64,000 nucleotides of DNA. Source: CALGKJ01 sp049322695. Its GTDB lineage: Bacteria > Bacillota > Clostridia > Lutisporales > Lutisporaceae. Both the position numbers and the translations under genes were made by a program. The notes under the pieces are model-generated. The model was not told where the DNA came from, did no database searches, and saw only the letters and a program-made list of their open reading frames with translations. This document shows, piece by piece, positions 17,885 through 27,228 of this stretch (positions are counted from its first letter, which is position 1; the number at the start of each line of letters is the position of its first letter). Where the stretch lies: positions 1 to 64,000 of the forward strand of contig JBMORW010000026.1 of assembly GCA_049322695.1 (NCBI GenBank). The letters are read 5' to 3'.

Positions 17885-20341
17885 TTACCAGCTAACACTG
17901 GTTTTCCATGAATCTGATGAAGTCTTTATCCACTGGTTTATAGTCTTATCCAGCTTTACTTCACCGCCTGTTGTGAGCTTCAGAGCCTGTACCTTCCAAT
18001 GATCTATACCTGATTTCCTTAAGTAAACCTCTGTTACCTCCGACTGCTTCTTCATGGAGAAGACCTTATAGGTACGCTTATCACCCGGCTCAAAATCATC
18101 TACCCAATCAGTATCAAGGAGGAATTCTGATTTTGTACCATCAGTATACTTCATCCCTAAGTATATGTTGTCATTGGTTCCTGACCACCAATCTTTTGAG
18201 GTGGTGACTGTAACATCCATATTTCCGATATAGCTTTGTGCTCCTGATGCTTTTACATTAAACACCCTTGAGGTGCCTGTATATGCTTTGATATTGCCGG
18301 TAATTGCTTCTTTATATTTGCCATAGTGCTGCACTCTGTACAAGCCTGATGGAGTATCAGCCGATATAGTCCATTCCACAGTGGTCAGGGAGGTACCCCA
18401 AACAGGATCTACTCTTTCCCACCTAAGCTTTGTATCCCAATCCCAGTCATTCAAAACTGTCTTCCAGCTTCCATTTTCGTATTTCTGAACAGCCAGATAG
18501 GATGATTGAAGCTTTAAATCATTTTTGGGATGTCCCGACCAGAATTTCACATTTACAGTCTGCCCGCTGCCATAATAATCATTTGCATTTGTTTCTACAT
18601 CCCCGAAGTTTTTTCCTATAGGTACACCGTCGTGCCATACTCCTGTCTGAACGGATATTTGTGAGCTGCTTAAATCTCTCGGGGTAGGACCGGCTTCTGC
18701 TGATGTACCATCAACCATTGCTTTTGCAAGTTCATCAAAATTCTGTATGAAGGCATTTAATGTCCAAGGTCCAAAATGTGTTGATGCTCCTTCATAGTGC
18801 TGCATATCATACTCTTCCTTGGTAGCTACATAGCCGGCATATGCATTGCTGAGACCTGCAATAACAATATGATTCTCAGGCTCTATAGCTTTCAGTGTAT
18901 CTGAAACCCTGGCCCTGAGCCTTCTTCCTGCCACAGTTGTAATCTCGACAGGTGCTCCCAATATAGCCAGCTGTCCCAGCTTGAATATTTGCACAGGCAG
19001 TATTTCAGGAGTCCACGGAGGATTTTGCATACCGATGGCAGACAGGATAGGTTTCGGATAATGCTGCTTCCATAGCTCGGTATCTCCATTACCATACGCA
19101 ATCGTTTCATACCACGATGAAAGCTCATTCATTATATCACTCATGTTACTATTGTCCTGGGTCATACCTTCATGTATAGTCGGATATAAAAAGCTTGGAC
19201 CATCTTCAGCTCCTCCTGCAAAGGAAAGCCCTATAGCAGCTGTATATGTACCCTTACCTGACTGGCCATCAGCGTATTCTGGCAGCAGCTGTTCTCTGGA
19301 AAAATCTACAAATTGATGACGATACTCCAGATTATTTGAAAGCTTGGTATATGCGGTGTCAAAAAGTGACTTTGCAGCCTCGTATTGCTTTTTACCTGCA
19401 TACCATGTACTCTCAAAGTCATTGCTGCCCCATCCGCTTTCTCCTCCGTAAATATTTGGAGATACATCTCCGCAATTACTCTGAGCAAAGGCTGCAGCGA
19501 AAGTCTTTTTCTCCGAATAATCCGTATGCATATCCTTCTCAAACAGATAAGCTGCATAGCCTTTATTATCTGCCGAAACCAAGTGATTATCATTACCCAT
19601 GGAGGTATTGTGAACTGCAAACCAGCTTACCATCCCCAGTGCATTTCCTGAAGTGTTTACCAGCTTCAGAACAGTCATAAGCTTATCCACTTCTCCATAT
19701 TCATTTATGTATTGCTGAGGGTCTGAAGCTACCTCATGATTATTTTTAAATGCTTCTTATGAACGGTTGACGGATATTCCTTCAACCAAGCCGGTTTTCA
19801 TATAAATATACCCCGGCTCCATGTTATCATGGGCATTTACTATGGACTGATAGATGCCTTCAACTATACAGTTATAGTTCTGCTCTATAAAGCCTTTACA
19901 GGACAGATTGTACAGTGCATAATGCGAATAGCCTCCGGGGCCGCTGTGAGTATGAGTGGCGCTAAGCATCACATTACTGTCATCATATAATGAGCCGTAT
20001 TTTGCTTTAAGCTTTTTTATAACTCCCTGCTTGATTGATTGAAATAACTGACCCAAATCAGCACTTACAAAAACTATTCTTTTGCTGCTATTCGGATTCT
20101 CAAAAATAAATGCTCTGGAGCGTAAACGCGTATGCAGGCCCTGTGTTTGAAGGCCCAAATCACCATAGCCCATAGTTACCACCTCAGCAACAGGACCGGT
20201 TATGTCGTATATTCCACATCCTATGTTGTACAGACTATTGTAATCCATACCACTGTCCTCTGCACTAAAAAGCATAAAGTTGCTGACCGTCAGTGCAAAA
20301 ACCAGAATCACACTTAAAAATTTCACAGTCTTCCTAATCAA
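17885..20341 (-). pseudogene. Secreted neutral ceramidase-like gene with one in-frame TAA
   Basis: The whole span is one reading frame of about 819 codons with a single internal stop, TAA at 19757-19759. The start is TTG 20341 or GTG 20344 after GGAGG, followed by a signal peptide (IRKTVKFLSVILVFALTVS). The N-terminal part has GCGIYDITGP and the metal-site motif SATHTHSGPGGY, then VNRS, the stop, and EAFKNN where the family continues (usually NRSxEAF). The C-terminal part has the nucleophile motif NCGDVSPNIYG, WFAVHNTSMG, the ceramidase C-terminal domain and a PLAT-like domain (about the last 120 residues). Neutral ceramidases hydrolyse N-acyl sphingosine. With one nonsense change and otherwise intact sequence, it is a recent pseudogene or a readthrough gene. 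The 17763-17884 gap shows nothing else. Confidence 0.8.
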
Positions 20342-20367
20342 CACATACACCTCCATAAAATACTGTT

Positions 20368-20386
20368 TAATGACCGCCGGTCATTA
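20368..20386. promoter_or_regulatory. Palindromic operator, TetR-type, at the ceramidase promoter
   Basis: TAATGACC and GGTCATTA flank a 3-bp centre. ATGACCGNCGGTCAT palindromes are typical TetR-family operators. A minus-strand TATAAT overlaps its upstream edge, so binding would block the ceramidase-like gene. No TetR gene lies in the window. Confidence 0.5.
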
Positions 20387-20453
20387 TAGAATAATTATAC
20401 TCTATTTAATTATAAATTACCAAATTTTTTATTTTATATGGTTGATGTACATA

Positions 20454-20498
20454 ATAAAAAGCTCACATAACAGCATCAACAGTATCTGTCATGTGAAC
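20454..20498 (-). terminator. Terminator of nrdR
   Basis: Imperfect stem (TTCACATGACAG with CTGTTATGTGAG, about 11 bp) is followed on the minus strand by CUUUUUAUU. It lies 67-110 bp after the nrdR stop. Confidence 0.6.
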
Positions 20499-20564
20499 CA
20501 TTATAAATACTTATTTACCTTTTTTAATGTATTATTTATAAAAGTATTTAGAAAGGCTTTACCC

Positions 20565-21020
20565 CTATCTTTCGTTTATGAGCTTTTTCAATTCCTCCAT
20601 AAAGGTGTTCAAGTCCTTGAACTGTCTATAAACTGATGCAAACCTTACATATGCTACCTCATCTACCTCTTTTAACCTTTGCATCAGCATTTCTCCTATT
20701 TTGTTGCTTTCTATCTCCTTCTCCATTGAGTTGTAAAGCTCTTTTTCTATGCTGTCCACTATTTCTTCAATTTTTTGAGCAGACACCGGTCTCTTTTCGA
20801 ACGCCTTCAAAAGTCCATTAAAAATTTTATTTCTCTGATAAACCTCTCTGCTGCCATCCTTCTTAACAATAATAAGAGGCATTTCCTCAACCTTCTCATA
20901 GGTTGTAAAACGTTTTGTACATTTCTCGCATTCTCTTCTTCTTCTGATAGCTGTTTCTTCATCAGTAGGCCTTGAATCCACAACCTTACTTTGGCCGTAT
21001 CCACAATAAGGACATTTCAC
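20565..21020 (-). CDS. nrdR: Ribonucleotide reductase regulator NrdR
   Basis: This is a 151-aa repressor. The N-terminal zinc ribbon (MKCPYCGYGQSK, then CEKCTKRFTTYE) covers residues 1-45, and an ATP-cone covers about 49-139 (PLIIVKKDGSREVYQRNKI). It senses ATP/dATP and represses ribonucleotide reductase genes at NrdR boxes. The start is GTG 21020 behind AGGGGAGAG. The gene lies 311 bp downstream of sigG, an arrangement common in Clostridia. That 311-bp gap (21021-21331) is AT-rich and holds the sigG terminator but no other gene I can see. Confidence 0.95.
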   Translation of the reverse strand: MKCPYCGYGQSKVVDSRPTDEETAIRRRRECEKCTKRFTTYEKVEEMPLIIVKKDGSREVYQRNKIFNGLLKAFEKRPVSAQKIEEIVDSIEKELYNSMEKEIESNKIGEMLMQRLKEVDEVAYVRFASVYRQFKDLNTFMEELKKLINER

Positions 21021-21306
21021 TGAAATCTCTCCCCTCTGTATTATTCAATTATTTTCATAAAGTATATAACCAATTTCTTTCTAAATGTAATAGACTAACG
21101 TGTTCAATATAGTATCTTTACCTATTATATTATACACAATATTGCAAATCACCCTTATAATGTTCAATTTTAGCATATTAGCACAATAATGGTGACTCAG
21201 ACGGCATTTATCTTTAATTATCGTTACTTTGCAAAACTCTTAATAATCTCCTCCATCGACCTAAATAACATCCATACCTGTTTTCTTTATAAAATAACCA
21301 AACACA

Positions 21307-21331
21307 CAAAAAAAAGACACATTTCTGTGTC
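21307..21331 (-). terminator. Terminator of sigG
   Basis: Stem GACACA/TGTGTC (21326-21331 with 21316-21321 on the minus strand) begins right after the sigG stop and is followed by eight U residues. Confidence 0.75.
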
Positions 21332-22102
21332 TCATATATATTTTCTCATGTGGCTTAATGCGGTTTTCTCCAACCTGGATACCTGTGCCTGCGAAATCCC
21401 GATTTCTTCTGCAACCTCCATTTGTGTTCTCCCTTCAAAAAACCTGAGATTAAGAATATGCTTTTCTCTGTCATTCAGCTTCTTCATAGCTTCCTTTAAT
21501 GCTATGCTCTCCAGCCAGTTATCATCTATATTTTTGTCATCCGACACCTGATCCATTACATATATCGCATCTCCGCTGTCGTGATAAATAGGCTCAAACA
21601 GAGATACAGGGTCTTGTATTGCATCCAAGGCAAATACAACATCCTCAACAGGAAGCTCCAGTTCCTTTGCAATCTCAGACACAGTAGGTTCCTTTGAATG
21701 CCTGCTTATCAGTTGATCTCTCACCTGTAATGCCTTATATGCAATATCTCTGAGTGACCTGCTTACTCGTATTGAGTTATTATCTCTAAGATATCTTCTA
21801 ATCTCACCTATTATCATAGGAACAGCGTATGTAGAAAATCTAACATTCTGCCCCAAATCAAAATTATCTATTGCCTTAATCAGTCCTATGCAACCGACTT
21901 GAAACAAATCATCAACATATTCCCCTCTGTTATTAAACCTCTGTATCACACTCAATACTAGTCTCAGGTTTCCCTTTATGAACTCTTCCCTTGATGAATT
22001 ATCTCCCTGCTGCATCTTTTTCAAAAGTTCTACCATCTTTTCATTTGAGAGGACGGGTAGTTTAGATGTATTGACGCCACATATCTCCACTTTGTTCAGC
22101 AT
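21332..22102 (-). CDS. sigG: Forespore RNA polymerase sigma-G
   Basis: This is a 256-aa sigma-70-family factor for late forespore transcription. The N-terminal VEICGVNTSKLPVLSN is typical of sigma-G. Region 2 has DDLFQVGCIGLIKAIDNFD and FSTYAVPMIIGEIRRYLRD, and region 4 has LRFFEGRTQMEVAEEIG with SQAQVSRLEKTALSHMRKY. It lies 143 bp after sigE, with a sigma-F-like promoter in the gap, as expected for forespore-first transcription. Confidence 0.96.
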   Translation of the reverse strand: MLNKVEICGVNTSKLPVLSNEKMVELLKKMQQGDNSSREEFIKGNLRLVLSVIQRFNNRGEYVDDLFQVGCIGLIKAIDNFDLGQNVRFSTYAVPMIIGEIRRYLRDNNSIRVSRSLRDIAYKALQVRDQLISRHSKEPTVSEIAKELELPVEDVVFALDAIQDPVSLFEPIYHDSGDAIYVMDQVSDDKNIDDNWLESIALKEAMKKLNDREKHILNLRFFEGRTQMEVAEEIGISQAQVSRLEKTALSHMRKYI

Positions 22103-22135
22103 TTTCGCACACCCTTTTTATAATGTTGTCATTAA

Positions 22136-22165
22136 AAGTATTACCACCGCCGTTATTTTTATTCA
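22136..22165 (-). promoter_or_regulatory. Candidate sigma-F (or sigma-G) promoter of sigG
   Basis: On the minus strand, TGAATA (22160-22165) is followed after 14 bp by GGTAATACTT (22136-22145). The latter fits the sigma-F -10 consensus GGNRAYAMTW at every position. Transcription would begin about 25-30 nt before the sigG ATG. Confidence 0.55.
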
Positions 22166-22195
22166 TGAAAATAAAAAGGAATGTCAAATGAAATG

Positions 22196-22231
22196 TGCCG
22201 TCATGCAGGTTTCATCCGGCATGTCGGCACA
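22196..22231 (-). terminator. Hairpin between sigE and sigG
   Basis: Stem GTGCCGACATGC paired with GCATGACGGCAC, with one mismatch, lies just after the sigE stop. The U-run is weak (AUUUCAUUU). It probably limits readthrough of sigE transcripts into sigG. Confidence 0.5.
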
Positions 22232-22245
22232 TTCTTCAGCAATTC

Positions 22246-22980
22246 TTATATCATCCTGTTGATTTCCTTTTTCAGCCTTTTTATTATCCTTTTTTCTAGC
22301 CTTGAAATATATGACTGAGATATTCCCAGCATATCCGCTACTTCTTTTTGCGTTTTTTCTATGCCGTCCTTTAACCCGAATCTCAATTCCATAATCCTTT
22401 TTTCTCTTTCATTGAGCTTTCTCAAAGCAATTTCCAAAAGCTGCTTGTCTATCTCATCCTCCAGATATCTGTAAATGATATCATTGTCTGTGCCCAATAT
22501 ATCTGAAAGCAGCAGCTCATTGCCGTCCCAGTCTATATTTAAAGGCTCATCAAAGGAAATCTCCGTTTTTATTTTATTGTTTCTGCGCAGATACATCAAA
22601 ATTTCATTTTCAATGCACCTGGAAGCATATGTAGCCAGCTTTATTTTTTTATCAGGGTCAAATGTGTTTACGGCTTTAATCAGCCCTATAGTACCTATCG
22701 AAACAAGATCCTCAACACCAACACCGGTGTTTTCAAACTTTCTGGCAATGTATACCACCAACCTCAGGTTTCTCTCAATAAGAATGCTTCGTACAACTTC
22801 TTCGTCATCCTTCAGCCTTGCCAGGAGGTAATTCTCTTCATCACTTTCCAATGGAGGCGGTAATGCCTCGCTGCCGCCAATATAATGTATCCAATCATCT
22901 TCATGCAACTTAAATTGCTGTAAAAACTTTAGTACGATTAATCTCTTAATTAAGCTGATTCTTCTAAATAACTTGCGCAT
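22246..22980 (-). CDS. sigE: Mother-cell RNA polymerase sigma-E (pro-form)
   Basis: This is a 244-aa early mother-cell sigma factor. The hydrophobic, basic N-terminus (residues 1-about 28, then GGSEALPPPLESDEE) is the pro-sequence cut by SpoIIGA. Region 2 has EDLVSIGTIGLIKAVNTFD and ATYASRCIENEILMYLR, and region 4 has LNEREKRIMELRFGL and SQSYISRLEKRIIKRL. The ATG follows ATGGAGG, 57 bp after spoIIGA, forming the spoIIG operon. Confidence 0.97.
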   Translation of the reverse strand: MRKLFRRISLIKRLIVLKFLQQFKLHEDDWIHYIGGSEALPPPLESDEENYLLARLKDDEEVVRSILIERNLRLVVYIARKFENTGVGVEDLVSIGTIGLIKAVNTFDPDKKIKLATYASRCIENEILMYLRRNNKIKTEISFDEPLNIDWDGNELLLSDILGTDNDIIYRYLEDEIDKQLLEIALRKLNEREKRIMELRFGLKDGIEKTQKEVADMLGISQSYISRLEKRIIKRLKKEINRMI

Positions 22981-23037
22981 ACTCCATCCTCCATTATTTA
23001 TTTACCTTTCCGAATAGACAGCCAAGGTAATAAGTTC

Positions 23038-23970
23038 CTATGAAACCTTTGTTATCTTACTTGGCTTGGTCTCACTACTAAGCATATCCGGATGTACTAG
23101 AGCACAGTATTCATTACTGCCTGATAGCTTTTTATTATATATGCCTACAATTATGTTTTTGAGCCTGGCTCTTGTTTCACTGTCTGTAATGTATACTTCA
23201 TCAGGTTTAAAACCGATCAACATTCCATTTTCCCGTCCTAAAGACCTGAATGGAATCACTCTGAAGCGAGTAACCAAATCAGAGCTTTCCATTATGCTGC
23301 TTAGTACATGCAGATTGTTTTCACTGTTTTCTTCAAACAGCCTCCTGACTTCCACTGGCAGCAGCTCTTTGATTGCATTATATTCAGCCACAACTACAGG
23401 TGATTTGGTAATCGGGTCAACAAGCGAATTGCCAGTATCCACCAGGGCTGACAGGCTCGCAGCTCTCCCGTCCAGAAGCACCAACAGCTTTGTAATTATT
23501 CTTTCTCTTTTGACCCTATACTGAATATAATCCCAGCAGTATCTGACTGTCAGGTAGGCTATGACAATTGCCAGTAAAAGCAGTTTTACGGGAAATTGCG
23601 ATATGTACGAAATACCGTTGACTGTTGAACTGAATCCGCTTATGAAATAGTACAAGCCAAAGGCGGCACCTCCGAAAATGAATGAAATAAGATAGAATAC
23701 TCCTGTGAATTTTGCAAAGTCCTTAAGATTGTCAGGAGTAAAGGCAATTATCACAAGAAGCAAAGACAGCATCAGCTTCATAAAAAGAGTGTTCAAATAA
23801 TGAAAATCCGGAAAGCATGAAAGCAGTGCATATACAGCTCCTGCCAAAGATGCTGCAAAGAGCTTCAGCTTTGAACAGCCTGTTTTCAGAAACCTGTTGC
23901 AGCTCCATAATATAATATAATTCATGCATAAGTTCTCAAGCAGTATTATATCGCCATATACATAACTCAT
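23038..23970 (-). CDS. spoIIGA: Sigma-E processing peptidase SpoIIGA
   Basis: This is a 310-aa membrane aspartic protease. Five or so hydrophobic helices fill residues 1-150. The catalytic motif LSALVDTGNSLVDPITKSP is near residue 170, and the C-terminal domain has VIPFRSLGRENGMLIGFKPD. It removes the pro-sequence of sigma-E at the sporulation septum in response to SpoIIR. I take ATG 23970 (MSYVYGD) with AAGGGATG as ribosome site. It leads the spoIIG operon behind a Spo0A-type promoter. Confidence 0.93.
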   Translation of the reverse strand: MSYVYGDIILLENLCMNYIILWSCNRFLKTGCSKLKLFAASLAGAVYALLSCFPDFHYLNTLFMKLMLSLLLVIIAFTPDNLKDFAKFTGVFYLISFIFGGAAFGLYYFISGFSSTVNGISYISQFPVKLLLLAIVIAYLTVRYCWDYIQYRVKRERIITKLLVLLDGRAASLSALVDTGNSLVDPITKSPVVVAEYNAIKELLPVEVRRLFEENSENNLHVLSSIMESSDLVTRFRVIPFRSLGRENGMLIGFKPDEVYITDSETRARLKNIIVGIYNKKLSGSNEYCALVHPDMLSSETKPSKITKVS

Positions 23971-24088
23971 ATGTAACATCCCTTTTCTAATATTTGCAGT
24001 GCAGGGACAAAGCATCAAAACCGCACCGCCCGGTTGTAAGGCAGTATAGCTTCTAACCAATCAAAACCTGTGGTTTTGTATAGTTATA

Positions 24089-24166
24089 ATTATATATAAA
24101 AATGTATGCAGTTCATGTCAAAATGAGAAGTCGAATACAATAAAATTAACAAAAAAGTCGACAAAA
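24089..24166 (-). promoter_or_regulatory. spoIIG-type promoter with Spo0A boxes
   Basis: On the minus strand, TTGACA (24116-24121) and TATAAT (24089-24094) are 21 bp apart, close to the long 22-bp spacer known for B. subtilis spoIIG. Upstream lie two 0A-box-like sites: TTTTGTCGAC at 24157-24166 and AAGTCGAATA (opposite orientation) at 24129-24138, next to the -35. This fits Spo0A-P activation. Confidence 0.6.
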
Positions 24167-24205
24167 CCCCGGACATTGTATTGATAACTAAAGGTGCTGA
24201 AAAAT

Positions 24206-24235
24206 AAAAAAAATGCGTTATTTACGCATTTTTTT
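24206..24235 (-). terminator. Terminator of ftsZ
   Basis: Stem AATGCGT/ACGCATT, extended by A-U pairs, is followed on the minus strand by a U-run. It lies between the ftsZ stop and the spoIIG promoter. Confidence 0.8.
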
Positions 24236-24251
24236 AATATTTAAAGTTTTT

Positions 24252-25334
24252 TTATTTAAACTTGTTTCTTAGGAAGGTTGGTATATCAATATCTTCATTG
24301 CCATAATTCGACTTTTGAGACTCACTTCTAACAGCCTTTTCCAAATCGGACTTGTCCAGCTTTCTTTCAAACCTCAAGCCTGATTCATCAAAGCCTGTTG
24401 CAATAACAGTTATACGTATTTCATCCTTCATTGCCTCATCAATAACGGCACCGAATATTATATTGGCATCCGGATCAGCGGATTGGAATACCAGATCAGC
24501 AGCTTCATTTACTTCGAATATGCCAAGGTCCATACCTCCGGTTATATTCAGAAGTACACTTTTAGCTCCTTCAATGCAGGTTTCCAGCAGAGGACTGTGT
24601 ATAGCCTGCTTAACGGCTTCTGCACTTCTATGCTCACCACTGGCTTTACCTATACCCATATGGGCAAAGCCCTTATTAAGCATGATTGTTTTAACATCTG
24701 CAAAGTCAAGGTTAACAAGACCCGGTACAGCTATAAGGTCCGAGATGCCCTGTACACCCTGCCTGAGCACATCATCAGCTATCTTAAAGGCATCCATAAT
24801 AGATGTCTTTTTATCAACTATCTGAAGCAGTCTGTCATTTGGTATTGTAACTAGTGTATCTACCTTATCCTTTAAATCCTCCAGACCTCTTTCAGCCTGC
24901 ATCTTTCTGACCTTACCTTCAAATCCGAAGGGTTTTGTAACAACGCCTACGGTCAGTATCCCCAATTCTTTGGCAATCTGTGCAACTACAGGTGCCGCTC
25001 CGGTTCCTGTTCCGCCTCCCATTCCGGCAGTTACAAAAACCATATCAGCTCCCTCAAGCATTTTCTTGACTTCATCATAGCTTTCTTCTGCTGCTCTCTT
25101 GCCAATTTCAGGATTAGCTCCTGCGCCAAGACCCTTAGTAAGCTTTTCACCTATCTGAATCTTGTTTGGCGCCTGAGACAGATACAAAGCTTGTTTATCA
25201 GTATTGATGGAAAAAAATTCAATACCCTTTAAACCGGCACTTATCATTCTATTTACAGCATTATTACCAGCACCGCCTACTCCAACTACCTTTATCTGTG
25301 CCACTGAATTAACATCTACATCAAACTCTAGCAC
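24252..25334 (-). CDS. ftsZ: Cell division GTPase FtsZ
   Basis: This is a 360-aa tubulin-like GTPase that forms the division ring. The N-terminal GTP site has VGVGGAGNNAVNRM, and the tubulin signature is GGGTGTGAAPVVA near residue 105. The T7 synergy loop is LNLDFADVKTIM. The C-terminal tail ends NEDIDIPTFLRNKFK, a standard FtsA/SepF-binding peptide. The start is GTG 25334 behind GGGAGGTC. No ftsA is present in the cluster, so SepF or another anchor is probably used. Confidence 0.97.
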   Translation of the reverse strand: MLEFDVDVNSVAQIKVVGVGGAGNNAVNRMISAGLKGIEFFSINTDKQALYLSQAPNKIQIGEKLTKGLGAGANPEIGKRAAEESYDEVKKMLEGADMVFVTAGMGGGTGTGAAPVVAQIAKELGILTVGVVTKPFGFEGKVRKMQAERGLEDLKDKVDTLVTIPNDRLLQIVDKKTSIMDAFKIADDVLRQGVQGISDLIAVPGLVNLDFADVKTIMLNKGFAHMGIGKASGEHRSAEAVKQAIHSPLLETCIEGAKSVLLNITGGMDLGIFEVNEAADLVFQSADPDANIIFGAVIDEAMKDEIRITVIATGFDESGLRFERKLDKSDLEKAVRSESQKSNYGNEDIDIPTFLRNKFK

Positions 25335-25448
25335 GATACGACCTCCCTAAAATATATAAATTATAATATTATCATTTTTTTGTAAACCAATAGTACATAA
25401 TACATTTCAACAAATGTGTTCATTTTCCTTTATTTTTTTATATAAAAT

Positions 25449-25790
25449 TTAATTTTTTTTCGGACTGCTGAAAATATATCGTCTTATGATTGCAAAATTC
25501 TGGAATAATCTTATACCGAATGCAAATATAGCTGCATAGTACATAGGTACTCCCAATTGGTCACCTGTATATGTCAGCAAAGCGGCAAGTATTGCATTCC
25601 CAAAGAAGCCTGATATGAATATCTGTGTATTGAAGGTTTTTTCCATACTTGAGCGTATGCCTCCAAAAACAGTATCCAAGGCTGCCAGTATAGCAACAGA
25701 CATATATGTAGAGTATTGCAGCGGTATTTTATATGGTGACATAACACCTAACACTATACCAATTAGCAAACCAAGCAAAGGAATTATCAT
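25449..25790 (-). CDS. sbp: Small basic membrane protein (DUF1290)
   Basis: This is a 113-aa protein with three or four hydrophobic helices and a basic C-terminus (RRYIFSSPKKN). The motif LDTVFGGIRSSMEKTF near residue 38 marks the Sbp/DUF1290 family. Its function is unknown; the gene regularly sits between the DUF881 genes and ftsZ in Firmicutes. Its ATG overlaps the stop of the preceding DUF881 gene by 4 bp, so translation is coupled. Confidence 0.9.
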   Translation of the reverse strand: MIIPLLGLLIGIVLGVMSPYKIPLQYSTYMSVAILAALDTVFGGIRSSMEKTFNTQIFISGFFGNAILAALLTYTGDQLGVPMYYAAIFAFGIRLFQNFAIIRRYIFSSPKKN

Positions 25791-26512
25791 TTTTTATCAC
25801 CGCCCTCAACCTTTTTCTGAAACGTTAGTTTTTTATTGCCTGTATAGCCATTTATTATTATATTATCAACCTTATGAAGCTCTATACTGACCCCCCTGTA
25901 TTTAAGAAACTCGAAAAAGCTTCCAGGAGCTGTAGAAATAGCCTCCAGCTTCTGAGGGTCGCCTATGGCTTTTATAACAAATGGTATTGCATGCCTCTTG
26001 CCGTCAATAAGGATGGTAGGTCCTCCGCATCTAATACTGGATGTTGCTATCAGCCTTTCATCGTTTATGGATATGGCTTCTGCACCTGCATTTTTAAGCT
26101 CATTTACTATTGCAAGCACATCGTCGTCATGGACAACTATCCAGTTCCACAGCATATCGTTAGTAACCTCTTCTACGCCGTCACTTAGTGTTATTATGAC
26201 TCCCGGCCCTTCTACCTTGACCATGCCGGCTATATCTCTTGTGTTCAGCAGTTCGTCGTAGAGCTTACCGTATATATTTCCATTATCTGATAAGCTCTCT
26301 TCATACTCCTCCAGCTTACTAGAAAGCATGTTTGTAGATTCTGCAAGCTTTTTAGTTTCCTTTTGCAGGTTTTCTATATCATTTTGCATCAGCATAAGCT
26401 TTGGAATTGTGACAATTCCCTGGAAAGTAATATTGGATTTTATTTGAAGTGTAGTAAACAATCCTACCAGCAATGCAATAATGAAAAAATAAAGTCTCTT
26501 ATGATCCTTCAT
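25787..26512 (-). CDS. DUF881 envelope protein (YlxW/YlxX type), second copy
   Basis: This is a 241-aa protein with one N-terminal membrane helix (LYFFIIALLVGLFTTLQI), a coiled-coil stretch (about 40-75) and a DUF881 domain with VEGPGVIITLSDG and NELKNAGAEAISINDERL. The family is associated with the dcw cluster and its function is not settled. It overlaps both neighbours by a few bases, indicating coupled translation with the other DUF881 gene and sbp. Confidence 0.9.
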   Translation of the reverse strand: MKDHKRLYFFIIALLVGLFTTLQIKSNITFQGIVTIPKLMLMQNDIENLQKETKKLAESTNMLSSKLEEYEESLSDNGNIYGKLYDELLNTRDIAGMVKVEGPGVIITLSDGVEEVTNDMLWNWIVVHDDDVLAIVNELKNAGAEAISINDERLIATSSIRCGGPTILIDGKRHAIPFVIKAIGDPQKLEAISTAPGSFFEFLKYRGVSIELHKVDNIIINGYTGNKKLTFQKKVEGGDKK

Positions 26513-27228
26513 TATTGATCGTCACCTTCTTTAACTACCCTCGCATAGATTCTTTCAATAACACCATTATATTTGGGAATTTTAATATTCTGCTCCTTTG
26601 TGATGGTTACATATCCGCCATCCATTTCAATAATCTCAACAATACCGCCTCTTATCATCAATGCCCCCTCAAGTGTAGCGGGATCACCTATGGCTTTTAT
26701 TGTAAACGGCGGTGCAAACTTTACTGTATTTATGTTTATAAAGTTTCCGGCTTCGTGTATTTCACTTGTAGCTATAATTCTTTGTCCGTTTATGGATATT
26801 GCTTCTGCACCTGCAGCATTCAGCGAGTTAACAAGATACAGTAAATCGCCCTGATCTATTATCAAATACCCCACCTGCTGACTGGCATTTAAATCATCAA
26901 CAACCACAGTAACCCCGGGGCCTTCTACATCTTCAAGTCCTGCGATCACCCTGGCATTATCCAGCTCGCTTTTCAGTATTTTCGCAGACATGCTTCCCTG
27001 TGAGGCTGTTTCTTCATATTCTCTGATTTTTTTCTCATATTCATTTTTCAATGCCAAGAGAGCATCTCTTTCTTCCTCCAGCCTCTTAAGCTGTGCTGTC
27101 ATTTCTCTTGCCTTAAACTCTGAGACAGCACCGAGGCCGCCTTTTACGGTTCTGAGCTGAACCGTAATCATTAAACCCAGAACTACACATACCAGTGCCA
27201 TAGCTATTTGAAATTTTATGTTTTTCAT
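26512..27228 (-). CDS. DUF881 envelope protein (YlxW/YlxX type), first copy
   Basis: This is a 238-aa paralogue of the next gene: an N-terminal membrane helix (MALVCVVLGLMITVQL), a coiled coil (KEMTAQLKRLEEERDALLAL-like, about 40-75) and a DUF881 domain with VEGPGVTVVVDD and NSLNAAGAEAISINGQR. Its ATG abuts the ftsQ stop and its own stop abuts the second copy. The tandem DUF881 pair before sbp is the usual clostridial order. Confidence 0.9.
   Translation of the reverse strand: MKNIKFQIAMALVCVVLGLMITVQLRTVKGGLGAVSEFKAREMTAQLKRLEEERDALLALKNEYEKKIREYEETASQGSMSAKILKSELDNARVIAGLEDVEGPGVTVVVDDLNASQQVGYLIIDQGDLLYLVNSLNAAGAEAISINGQRIIATSEIHEAGNFININTVKFAPPFTIKAIGDPATLEGALMIRGGIVEIIEMDGGYVTITKEQNIKIPKYNGVIERIYARVVKEGDDQ

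Noticed and set aside
19757..19759. Recoding of the ceramidase stop as pyrrolysine or selenocysteine
   Set aside because: The codon is TAA; those residues use TAG and TGA, and the position is not a known site for either.
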